Shown here in pieces: positions 19,870 to 27,610 of a stretch of DNA of 33,506 bases. The notes below the pieces were generated by a model. It was not told the origin of the DNA. It did not search any database and worked only from the letters and a program-made list of their open reading frames with translations. Numbering within the stretch: the first letter of the stretch is position 1; each line of letters starts with the position of its first letter. The position numbers and the translations under genes were made by a program. Source of the DNA: a virus; IMG/VR virus record IMGVR_UViG_3300034104_004197, positions 1 through 33,506 of that record; one strand, given 5' to 3'.

Positions 19870-21782
19870 TGCCTCGCGGCAACGACATCCGCATCCGCAG
19901 CGGCACCACCACACCATCGGCCGCCGACTTCAATGTGGGCGAGCCGGCGTGGGACAAGTCTGCGGGCAAGCTGTATGTCAAGAATGCCGCCGGGTCGATG
20001 GTGGAGATCGGGTCCGGCGGTGGCGGCAGCTCCATCGTCATGGAGGACACGCCGGCCGCGTTCCCTGCGACCGGAAACAGCGCCTACCTGTACGTGGCGC
20101 GGGATAGCGGTCAGCTCTTTCGCTGGGAGACATCTGCGTACGTGGAGCTTGGCCCGAGTGGCAGCCTAGACCCGCGTTGGAGCTACCTCCTTCCGGCCGC
20201 CCCAACGGGCGTGACGGCCACAGCCGCCAACGCCCAAGCCACCGTCTCATGGCCGGCGCCGGCAAGCGCGGCGCCGATCACGGACTACTACGTTCAGTAT
20301 TCGTCCAACAGCGGGTCGACGTGGCAGACGTTCTCGGAAGGCACGTCGGCCGAGACGAGTGCGACGGTGTCGGGTTTGCAGAACGGGACAACCTACATCT
20401 TCCGCGTTGCGGCGATCAGCGGCATCGGGCAGGGGGCGTACAGCATCACCTCCGTTGACCCCAACTGGTCCAATGTTGCGTTGCTGGCTCACTTCGACGG
20501 CGGCTTCACGGACTCAGGTCCGGCTGGGCTGTCTGCTTCTGTCGGCGGATCGGCCGCCGTTTCGACTCAAGCGAAAAAGTTTGGCTCTGGCAGTGCGTAT
20601 TTTCCGAGCGGCAATAACAGCACAACAAACGTCGTAAACTACGGCAGCGGGTCTGCATGGAACATTATGCAGAATGACTTCACTATTGAGTGCTGGGCAT
20701 ACGCAACGGCCGTTAACAACTATGCAGGCATCATTGCGAGAGACAACCAGTCCGACAGGCGTAACTGGGCGCTTCTGGTGTCCTTTGACGGCGTGAAACC
20801 GCTGTCGTTTGTAACGTACAACACTTCCGGGTCTGCGTTCCTGGCCCTGGAGGACACGGCAGCCTTCCCGGTCAACCAGTGGGTGCATGTCGCTGTTGTC
20901 CGAGACGGCGGCACATTTCGCCTCTACCGAAACGGAGTCCAGGTCGCGTCCGCGGCAGCAGCAGGAGGGACAGGCACGCTCGCCACTGCCAGCGGGCCTT
21001 TGGGCATCGGCGCCCTGAACGAGAACGGCAACTATGGATGGCAAGGGTACATCGATGAGGTGCGCGTCACCAGGGCGTGCCTCTATCCGAGCGGCGCGAC
21101 CTTCACCCCATCCGCGACGGCATTTGCGGACTACGCGACAGCCACGCCTGGCGGCGATTCCTACTTCAGCAGCGTATACGCCCTGCTGCACATGGACGGC
21201 AGCGGCGCTACGTTCACCGATAGCAGCGGCTCTCCGAAGACGATCACCGTCTACGGCAATGCCACACAGACGACGGCACAGAGCAAGTTTGGCGGCAAGA
21301 GCGGATACTTCGACGGAAGCGGCGACTACCTCGCGCTGTCTTCGGTAGACCTATCGTCCACCAATTGCGTAATCGAAGGGTTCTTCCGCGTAGCGGACTC
21401 CAGCGCATTTCAGACGCTTGTCGCGCTGTTTAACATCAATGGCGCACCGGGCCTGCACATTCACACCTTCACTGGCGCGCAACTGCATTTCAATAACGGC
21501 GTTGCTGCTGCCATATACGGCGGGACAGTTCCATCAAACCAGTGGTTTCACGTTGCCGCCGTCAGTTCGTCCGGCACACTGAGGCTATATCTTGATGGAT
21601 CACTCATTGGGACAGCCTCGCAGTCGCTCGGCAGCGGAACGGTTCAGATTGGATGGCCTGGCGGCGCTGGCTCTTCATACCTAAACGGCTACGCCGACGA
21701 AATCCGGATCACCATCGGCAGCGACCGTGGGTACACAGGGTCTACGATCCCTGTCCCAACGGCACCGTACCCAAACTCATGA
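19869..21782 (+). CDS. Tail fibre/spike with FN3 and two LamG-type domains, 637 aa
   Basis: Starts in TGATG. Domains in order: an attachment module (residues 1-50: DIRIRSGTTTPSAADFNVGE, WDKSAGKLYVKNAAG), a fibronectin type III domain (about 110-195: APTGVTATAANAQATVSW then GTTYIFRVAAISGIGQGAYS), a first concanavalin A/LamG-like domain (about 200-410, with SNVALLAHFDGGFTDSG, FTIECWAYATAV, NQWVHVAVVRDGGTFRLYRNG and GYIDEVRVTRACLYP) and a second one (about 430-625, with VYALLHMDGSGATFTDSSG, NQWFHVAAVSSSGTLRLYLDG and GYADEIRITIG). Such domains bind surface polysaccharides, so this is a strong candidate receptor-binding protein. The two LamG domains look like an internal duplication. Confidence 0.9.
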   Translation: MPRGNDIRIRSGTTTPSAADFNVGEPAWDKSAGKLYVKNAAGSMVEIGSGGGGSSIVMEDTPAAFPATGNSAYLYVARDSGQLFRWETSAYVELGPSGSLDPRWSYLLPAAPTGVTATAANAQATVSWPAPASAAPITDYYVQYSSNSGSTWQTFSEGTSAETSATVSGLQNGTTYIFRVAAISGIGQGAYSITSVDPNWSNVALLAHFDGGFTDSGPAGLSASVGGSAAVSTQAKKFGSGSAYFPSGNNSTTNVVNYGSGSAWNIMQNDFTIECWAYATAVNNYAGIIARDNQSDRRNWALLVSFDGVKPLSFVTYNTSGSAFLALEDTAAFPVNQWVHVAVVRDGGTFRLYRNGVQVASAAAAGGTGTLATASGPLGIGALNENGNYGWQGYIDEVRVTRACLYPSGATFTPSATAFADYATATPGGDSYFSSVYALLHMDGSGATFTDSSGSPKTITVYGNATQTTAQSKFGGKSGYFDGSGDYLALSSVDLSSTNCVIEGFFRVADSSAFQTLVALFNINGAPGLHIHTFTGAQLHFNNGVAAAIYGGTVPSNQWFHVAAVSSSGTLRLYLDGSLIGTASQSLGSGTVQIGWPGGAGSSYLNGYADEIRITIGSDRGYTGSTIPVPTAPYPNS

Positions 21783-21839
21783 TCGCCCCCAGCAGCCCCG
21801 CCGCCCACGTCTCTTCTCGTTGGTTGCAGGAGTAGCCAA

Positions 21840-23273
21840 GTGCCATTCTCGTTCCCGTCTTCGCCGTCAGTCGGGCAAACCAGCACCCAGAACGGGCGCA
21901 CCTACGTTTGGTCTGGGTCGGCATGGACCTTGTCCGCTGGCTCGGGGACGATTGCGCCGGCCGACATTGGGGCGGCGACCAGTGACAGCCCGACGTTCAC
22001 TGGCGTTGTGACTGTGTCGGCGGGGTCCAATGCCGCGCCGGCGATTGTGTCGGCTACAGGTACGGCAGATACCGGCTTGTATTTTCCAGCCGCGGACACC
22101 ATCGCGATTGCGACGGCGGGCGCGCAGCGTGTGCGCATCTCGTCCACTGGGAACGTCGGCGTTGGCAGCTCGCCAACCACACTGGCGCGACTGATTTCGA
22201 CCCTAGACACAACCCCAAATGTCAATGGCGGGGGCAGCGTGCGGGCCTTAGCCGAGCCGCAGGCCACTGCGACAGGTACGTACAACACGTACGCCGGGCA
22301 CTTCCAGGCATACCCAAACATCGGCTCGGGCGTCAGCAACACAGGCACAACGCGCGGTTTGCTAGTGGAATCCACGCGGAATGCTGTGGTGCAAACCGAC
22401 GCCGGAACGCAGACTGCCCTGCGAGGCGTCGACATTCTGTACGGCCACAGCAACATCAACGCTGCCCTGACGCCGACCACCGCTCAAGCGATGGGCATCA
22501 ATATCACGCCGCTCCTTGGCCCTGGAACGGTGACCGATATGTACGATTTGTACATCGGCGCCGACGCCCACGGGACCGGCACGGCCACTAATCGCTGGTC
22601 CATCTACCAAGCCTCCGCCACTTCCAAGAATTATTTCCGGAGCGGGGTTGGCATCGGCGCGAGCCGCACAAGCCCCGCGTCGGCGTTGGATGTGAACGGC
22701 GTGATTACGGTCGCCGCCGGCAGCAGCACGGCGCCCGCTATCACCGCAACAGGCGACTCTAACACAGGAATCTACTTTGCCGCTGCCGACACAGTGGCGA
22801 TCACCACTGGCGGGCTGGCCCGGCTGACGGTGCAGTCTGGCGGCAACATCGTCATGGGGCAAGACAACAGCGCCACGGCTTCTTCGCAGTTCATCCTCCT
22901 CCGCACGGCCAACGGATCGGGCACTGACATCGCGGGGGCTGAATTGCGGCTTCAGCCTGGCCGCGGCACAGGCACGGCCGCTGGCGGGTCAGTTCGATTT
23001 TTGACAACCCCGGCCGGCGGCTCGTCCAACGCAACGCTGAATACGGCAGTGGACCGGATGATTATTACGCCGGACGGCTACGTCGGCATCGGGACATTGT
23101 CGCCATCTGTGCCGCTGGATGTGTCTGGCGACAGCATCCGCGTCCGCACGGCCAAGACGCCGGCCAGCGCGTCGGCTGCCGGGGACGCCGGAACCATCGC
23201 CTGGGATAGCAATTACTTATACGTGTGCGTGGCTTCCGGAACCTGGAAGCGCGCGGCCCTCACCACCTGGTAG
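21840..23273 (+). CDS. Tail fibre protein, GTG start, 477 aa
   Basis: The start is a GTG at 21840 with CAGGAG eight bases upstream; no in-frame ATG gives the N-terminal MPFSFPSSPSVGQT, which resembles the SSPS-VG-Q-..Y.W.G..W module found in phage fibre and head-decoration proteins. The middle contains at least two copies of a repeat: AGSNAAPAIVSATGTADTGL near 62-81 and AGSSTAPAITATGDSNTGI near 296-314, each followed by a (P/A)AADT(I/V)AI strand. These are beta-structured fibre repeats. The C-terminus (GDAGTIAWDSNYLYVCVASG then TWKRAALTTW) is a known fibre end module. There is no intramolecular chaperone or peptidase domain. Confidence 0.83.
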   Translation: MPFSFPSSPSVGQTSTQNGRTYVWSGSAWTLSAGSGTIAPADIGAATSDSPTFTGVVTVSAGSNAAPAIVSATGTADTGLYFPAADTIAIATAGAQRVRISSTGNVGVGSSPTTLARLISTLDTTPNVNGGGSVRALAEPQATATGTYNTYAGHFQAYPNIGSGVSNTGTTRGLLVESTRNAVVQTDAGTQTALRGVDILYGHSNINAALTPTTAQAMGINITPLLGPGTVTDMYDLYIGADAHGTGTATNRWSIYQASATSKNYFRSGVGIGASRTSPASALDVNGVITVAAGSSTAPAITATGDSNTGIYFAAADTVAITTGGLARLTVQSGGNIVMGQDNSATASSQFILLRTANGSGTDIAGAELRLQPGRGTGTAAGGSVRFLTTPAGGSSNATLNTAVDRMIITPDGYVGIGTLSPSVPLDVSGDSIRVRTAKTPASASAAGDAGTIAWDSNYLYVCVASGTWKRAALTTW

Positions 23274-23281
23274 GAGTGACC

Positions 23282-23599
23282 ATGCCCGTTCCCGTCTTGC
23301 AAGCTGCCGATCCGCTGACGATCCCGGCCAAGGTCTATGACAAGGTGTGGGTGGAGGAGGTCATCATCTCCGCGCCAGACCCCAACGGCGAGGTCAACGG
23401 CCGCGTGCGGCTGCGTCGGTTTACGGTAGTAGAAGGGGTGGCGGAGCTGGAGCCAGAGCAGGGCCAGTGGGTGGAGGTCAAGGACGTGCTGGCCGGGTCT
23501 GAGGCTGACGCCGACCTGGCGGCCGTCATGTCATCGCTGCTGACCTACATCGCCAAGATTGGTGTGGAAGAAGGAGTGGTGGCCCCGCCGACCGCATGA
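23282..23599 (+). CDS. Small tail-associated protein, 105 aa
   Basis: The ATG at 23282 is chosen because AGGAG lies about seven bases upstream; the frame extends a little further but only into the fibre gene. The protein is beta-rich (IPAKVYDKVWVEEVIISAPD, NGRVRLRRFTVVEGVAELEP) and then has a hydrophobic C-terminal helix (LAAVMSSLLTYIAKIGVEEG). The layout, strands with interleaved acidic turns after a fibre gene, fits a small baseplate, tail or chaperone protein. No specific family is recognised. The next gene's ATG overlaps its TGA (ATGA). Confidence 0.7.
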   Translation: MPVPVLQAADPLTIPAKVYDKVWVEEVIISAPDPNGEVNGRVRLRRFTVVEGVAELEPEQGQWVEVKDVLAGSEADADLAAVMSSLLTYIAKIGVEEGVVAPPTA

Positions 23600-24738
23600 C
23601 ATACCTGACCTACCAAGACATCGTTGAGCATCTCATCGTCGCCAGCTACGGCGGCCCGCAGGATGCCGAGCAGAAAGATATTCGCACGGCCGTCCAGCGA
23701 GCCTACCGCGAGCTGACCACCATGCGGGACTGGAAGTATTACAACACCCAGTGCCGCATCAAGTTCAATCCGGCCTGGATCGGGACGGTCACGTACTCGT
23801 CCGACACCGGGCAGTTCACGCTGGAGAATGGCGACCCGTTCCCGCTGTACGCCGCGAGCTGCCACATCCGGATCGAAAACACGGTCAGCCGGATCGCCAC
23901 CCGGAACAGCAACACCGTCCTGACGGCCGACCCGATCATCCGGCCGACCGATGACATCCTGGAGCCGACCACGGCCAGCTTGTACCAGAACACGTATCCG
24001 CTTCCGGATGACTTCCGGAACATGGACACGCCCATCGATCAGTACAAGTGGTCCTACTTCGTCTACGTGACGCCGGACGAGGCGATGAAGCTGGAGTCGG
24101 CCCGCGACGTGCAGGGGCCGCCCAACTGCTGGACCGTCACCAAAGACCCGTATGGGCCTGGGTGGGTGGTCAAAGTGATCGGCTACCCCAAGACCATCAC
24201 CAGCCTGGACTTCAGCTATCGCCGGTATGCCCGGCTGCTGCGGCTGTCGGGCCATGAGGCGGCGGCACGCCAGGGGACCATCACGGCGTCCGGCACTTCG
24301 GTCACGGGGGTGGGCACGGCCTTCACCTCGTCCATGGTGGGCAGCGTGCTGCGAGTGGGCACTGCCTCCGCGGTGCCTGACACGCTGGGGTCGCTCAACC
24401 CATACGTGGACGAGGCGATTGTTCGGTCGGTGGCCAGTGCCACGTCGCTCACCTTAGAGACGGCCGTCACGGCGTCGGGCGCCAAGTACGTTGTCACCGA
24501 CCCGGCAGACATGCCCATGTCGATGCACAACGCCCTGTTGAGCTGTGCGGAGTATTGGCTCTCCCGGCTCCGCGGCTCCAAGCCCGACAATGCGTTCGCC
24601 ATGTATCAGCGTGACCTGCGTCTGGCGATGGAGGCCGACCAGCTGACGCCGATCAACACCCATCCGCAGGTGGTCTATGACACGGGCGGATGGCGGTCGC
24701 CGCTGCAGCCCGACAACTACGATGGAGGTGCCGCATAG
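23596..24738 (+). CDS. Head-tail adaptor / tail-tube-A-like protein, 380 aa
   Basis: Starts in ATGA. The N-terminal helical part (MTYLTYQDIVEHLIVASYGG, IRTAVQRAYRELTTMRDWKY) is typical of podovirus head-tail adaptors or tail tubular A-like proteins, in which such helices contact the portal ring. A beta-rich middle follows (GTVTYSSDTGQFTLENGDP, TVLTADPIIRPTDDILEP). A later insertion (about 225-300: GTITASGTSVTGVGTAFTSS, VGSVLRVGTASAVP) reads like a beta domain found in other phage adaptors. The C-terminus has helices (LLSCAEYWLSRLRGSKPDNA) and a polar tail. The name is inferred from pattern and position, not a firm family match. Confidence 0.7.
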   Translation: MTYLTYQDIVEHLIVASYGGPQDAEQKDIRTAVQRAYRELTTMRDWKYYNTQCRIKFNPAWIGTVTYSSDTGQFTLENGDPFPLYAASCHIRIENTVSRIATRNSNTVLTADPIIRPTDDILEPTTASLYQNTYPLPDDFRNMDTPIDQYKWSYFVYVTPDEAMKLESARDVQGPPNCWTVTKDPYGPGWVVKVIGYPKTITSLDFSYRRYARLLRLSGHEAAARQGTITASGTSVTGVGTAFTSSMVGSVLRVGTASAVPDTLGSLNPYVDEAIVRSVASATSLTLETAVTASGAKYVVTDPADMPMSMHNALLSCAEYWLSRLRGSKPDNAFAMYQRDLRLAMEADQLTPINTHPQVVYDTGGWRSPLQPDNYDGGAA

Positions 24739-25010
24739 TCACCCTAGAGAAGTGGGCTGGCCTCGTCACCAACGCTTCGCCGTACGCCCTTCCGCCCGGG
24801 GCGATGCAATACCAGCTGAACGTGCAGTGCCTGTCGCCAGGGCAGCTGACGGTGCGGCCCGGGACCGCGTCGATTGCCATCACGGCTCAAGACACCACCA
24901 ACCAGCCCGTAGTGTCCGTGTTTCGCTACCAGCTTGGGGTGGGTGAACACCTGGTCTACCAGGACGCTCTCGGGCGTATTTTCTCCACCGTCGTTACCGG
25001 GGGCGCGTGA
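24735..25010 (+). CDS. N-terminal part of a split tail protein, 91 aa, apparent AUA start
   Basis: GGAGG at 24724-24728 is spaced six bases from ATA (24735-24737), which overlaps the upstream TAG in the way ATGA does elsewhere. No ATG, GTG or TTG in frame fits that ribosome-binding site; an ATG at 24690 is in frame but has only a weak site and overlaps the previous gene. The first residues after ATA are VTLEKWAGLVTNASPYALPP, then LNVQCLSPGQLTVRPGTASI and YQLGVGEHLVYQDALGRI. This is the start of a large podovirus tail protein pattern (W.GG....P..LP.GA....N......G.L..RPG) usually continuous with a propeller-like body. Its stop overlaps the 25010 ATG (TGATG). Confidence 0.6.
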   Translation: MVTLEKWAGLVTNASPYALPPGAMQYQLNVQCLSPGQLTVRPGTASIAITAQDTTNQPVVSVFRYQLGVGEHLVYQDALGRIFSTVVTGGA

Positions 25011-27610
25011 TGCTCGCAAGCCGGCAGTCTGGTGCTGTGGTGTCCATCTCTCTGTCCACGGGGGGCAGCGGCTACACATCGCAGCCGTCTGTCTCGCTCT
25101 CGGGCGGCGGTGGCACGGGGGCCGTGGCGGTGGCCCACATGGCCGGCACGCAGATCGACTCCATTGTGCTGACCGCAGGCGGCACAGGGTACACGTCGAA
25201 CCCCACGGTGACGATCAGCGGCGGCTCCGGAGCGGGGGCCGCGGCGACGGCATACGCCCACACGGCGACCAGGCGGCCCGCGAGCTTTGTCCGCTCACGC
25301 TTCAACGACATGTACGTGTTTGACGGTGCCGGCCGTGGACTGCGGTGGGATGGCACGGCGAACAAGATGCAGCCCGTGGGAATCCAGAAGCCCGCCCTTG
25401 GCCCGGTGGTGACCGTGGCCAACTCGGGGATGGCCGGCTACGTGGATGCCGTCAACATCGTCTCGGGTGGCGCGGGCTACTCCACGCCTCCCACGGTGAC
25501 GTTTACGGGCGGCTCTGCCACCAAGGCCGCCAAGGGGCGTGCCGAGGTTACGGGTGGCCGGGTCACGGGCGTGATGATCTCGGAGGCTGGGGCTGGCTAC
25601 CAAACCGCACCGTCCATCTCGTTCAGCGGCGGCAATGCCACGGCCGCGTCCTTCCAGGTCGGCGTCCTGGGGTCCGTGGGGTCGCTGGCTGTGGCGAATG
25701 TCGGGTCGGGCTACACCTCCGAGCCTACGGTGGTGTTCTCCACCAAGGAGGGTCTGACCCAGGCCAACGCTACCGTCAGCGTGTCGGACGGCAAGGTGTC
25801 TTCCGTGACGCTCCTGTCGGCCGGCACGGGCGCAACGACAGACGTGACGGCAACGCTCTCTGGGGGCGGAGGCACGGGGGCGTCACTGGGCGTCACCATG
25901 TCCTACCGCGTGAACGCCGTCACCGTCTCCTCTGGCGGGACCGGCCAGTACGTGGCCCCCATCATCACGTTCACGCCGGCCGTGTCGGACGTTGGGGCTT
26001 CGCCCGCGGCGGCCACCGCCACCGTCAACTCCACGGGTGCGGTGACCAAGGTCACGGTGTACGCGGGCGGCAGCTACTCCGCCCCGCCCACGGCGGAGAT
26101 CGCTGACTCCAACGCCAAGGCGTACGCCACACTGGCCAATGCCATGCAGGGCATCTACAAGTGCGCCATCCGCTACCTGGACAACACGCCACGTACGGCC
26201 AGAGGTCCGATCCCCAGTTCCATCAGCGAGCTGGTGGAGGTCGATGTGACCGCCGGTGCCTCGTCGCTGACCTGGTCCTTCGCCAATCGACATGTCGGGC
26301 TGGATGACCGCGTCTATGCCATGGAGCTGTACCGTACCACCGCTGACCAGAGCGTTCTGCTCTACCGGGTGGCGACGATCTACCGCACGGACGCCGCGTG
26401 GACCGGCACGTACACGGACTCCTTGAGCGATGACCAGCTGATCGACACGGATCGCCTGGATTACGGCCTGCTCCCCGTGACGCTGCCGTCCGGCCAGCTC
26501 AACGCCCGCCGCTTCGGCGTGCCGCCCGGCAACTACGCCGTGGCCTGCATGTTCCAGGATCGACTGTGGATGGCCGTGGACACCAGCGGCAAGTCGCCCA
26601 ACAGTCTCATGTTCTCCGAGATTGACGAGCCCGAGTCGGTGCCGATGGAGAACGAGCTTGTTGTGCAGGAGAGCGCGGGCGACTCCGACGCCGTGGTCGC
26701 ATTGATCCCGCTGGGGTCAGCCCTCATCGTCGCCCAGAGCCGCCACCTCTATAAGCTGCAATACGTAGCCCAGCCGGTGATCGATGCCAGCATTCTCCTG
26801 GCTGGCTACCGCGGCATTCTCAATAGTCAGTGCTGGGCCGTCCTGGGGGGCGTGGCGTTCATTGCGGACGGCTATGGCATGTACGCCTTCGACGGCACCC
26901 GGGAAGACCCGATCTCCGTGCCAGTGGATGACTTCTGGCGGGACGGTGCCATCGACTTCACCAAGGCACACCTGTGCCACGTCCACGCCGATGCGATGAC
27001 CAAGGTGGTGCGGTTCTTCTACTGCACTTCTGCGAACACCTACCCCGTCCAGGCTCTGTGCTACGGCGTCCTGTCGAAGGCATGGTGGCAGGAGCAGTAC
27101 CCGGTGCCGATGACTGCCGGTGCGCCGACCGTCGTTGGTGGCAAGCAGGCTGTGGCATACGGCACATCCACGGGAGGCTTCGTCTCGCACAGTGGTTTCT
27201 CGGACTCCGGGACGGCCATTACGTGGGGCTTTCGCACCGGCAACATGGCCCTGACGAACGAGAAGGGCGACCGCTCCGTGACGCTGACCTACAAGCCCAC
27301 GGACCTAGATACAGACTACCGGCTGCGGCTGCACTTCAATGGCTCGTCCACCGGACGCAATAACGCCATTGTCTCCGACCGCGGGCAGGCCGGCGTGTCC
27401 ATCCAGGCCGGCGGCGTGGCCGTCAATACCAAGAAGGCGCTCTCGGCTCTTGGCGATTCGACCGGCGTGGCCCGCGTCTACTTCTCCGGTCGCGTCGATG
27501 ACCGCTCGGCGGGAGCCGACAAGCACCTGGCAATTGCCATGGCGGGCACGCAGTCCTCGTCCGGAGACGCTCCGGTCATTCACTCCATCACGGTTGCCGG
27601 CGTAACGTAA
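25010..27610 (+). CDS. Large tail protein with Gly-rich beta repeats, 866 aa
   Basis: Starts at the ATG in TGATG; the ribosome is probably coupled from the 91-aa gene. Residues 1-85 and about 140-390 contain repeated units of the form GG(S/T/A)GY(T/S)(S/T)xPTVT(I/F)SGG followed by an Ala-rich strand; I see about eight diverged copies. The intervening stretch (ASFVRSRFNDMYVFDGAGRG, LRWDGTANKM) and the rest (RHVGLDDRVYAMELYRTTAD, FIADGYGMYAFDGTREDP, SHSGFSDSG) look like blades of a tail tube/nozzle protein of the podovirus type. Its start matches the point where related proteins continue directly from the RPG-type N-terminus, so the gene pair appears to be one ancestral gene. Confidence 0.75.
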   Translation: MLASRQSGAVVSISLSTGGSGYTSQPSVSLSGGGGTGAVAVAHMAGTQIDSIVLTAGGTGYTSNPTVTISGGSGAGAAATAYAHTATRRPASFVRSRFNDMYVFDGAGRGLRWDGTANKMQPVGIQKPALGPVVTVANSGMAGYVDAVNIVSGGAGYSTPPTVTFTGGSATKAAKGRAEVTGGRVTGVMISEAGAGYQTAPSISFSGGNATAASFQVGVLGSVGSLAVANVGSGYTSEPTVVFSTKEGLTQANATVSVSDGKVSSVTLLSAGTGATTDVTATLSGGGGTGASLGVTMSYRVNAVTVSSGGTGQYVAPIITFTPAVSDVGASPAAATATVNSTGAVTKVTVYAGGSYSAPPTAEIADSNAKAYATLANAMQGIYKCAIRYLDNTPRTARGPIPSSISELVEVDVTAGASSLTWSFANRHVGLDDRVYAMELYRTTADQSVLLYRVATIYRTDAAWTGTYTDSLSDDQLIDTDRLDYGLLPVTLPSGQLNARRFGVPPGNYAVACMFQDRLWMAVDTSGKSPNSLMFSEIDEPESVPMENELVVQESAGDSDAVVALIPLGSALIVAQSRHLYKLQYVAQPVIDASILLAGYRGILNSQCWAVLGGVAFIADGYGMYAFDGTREDPISVPVDDFWRDGAIDFTKAHLCHVHADAMTKVVRFFYCTSANTYPVQALCYGVLSKAWWQEQYPVPMTAGAPTVVGGKQAVAYGTSTGGFVSHSGFSDSGTAITWGFRTGNMALTNEKGDRSVTLTYKPTDLDTDYRLRLHFNGSSTGRNNAIVSDRGQAGVSIQAGGVAVNTKKALSALGDSTGVARVYFSGRVDDRSAGADKHLAIAMAGTQSSSGDAPVIHSITVAGVT

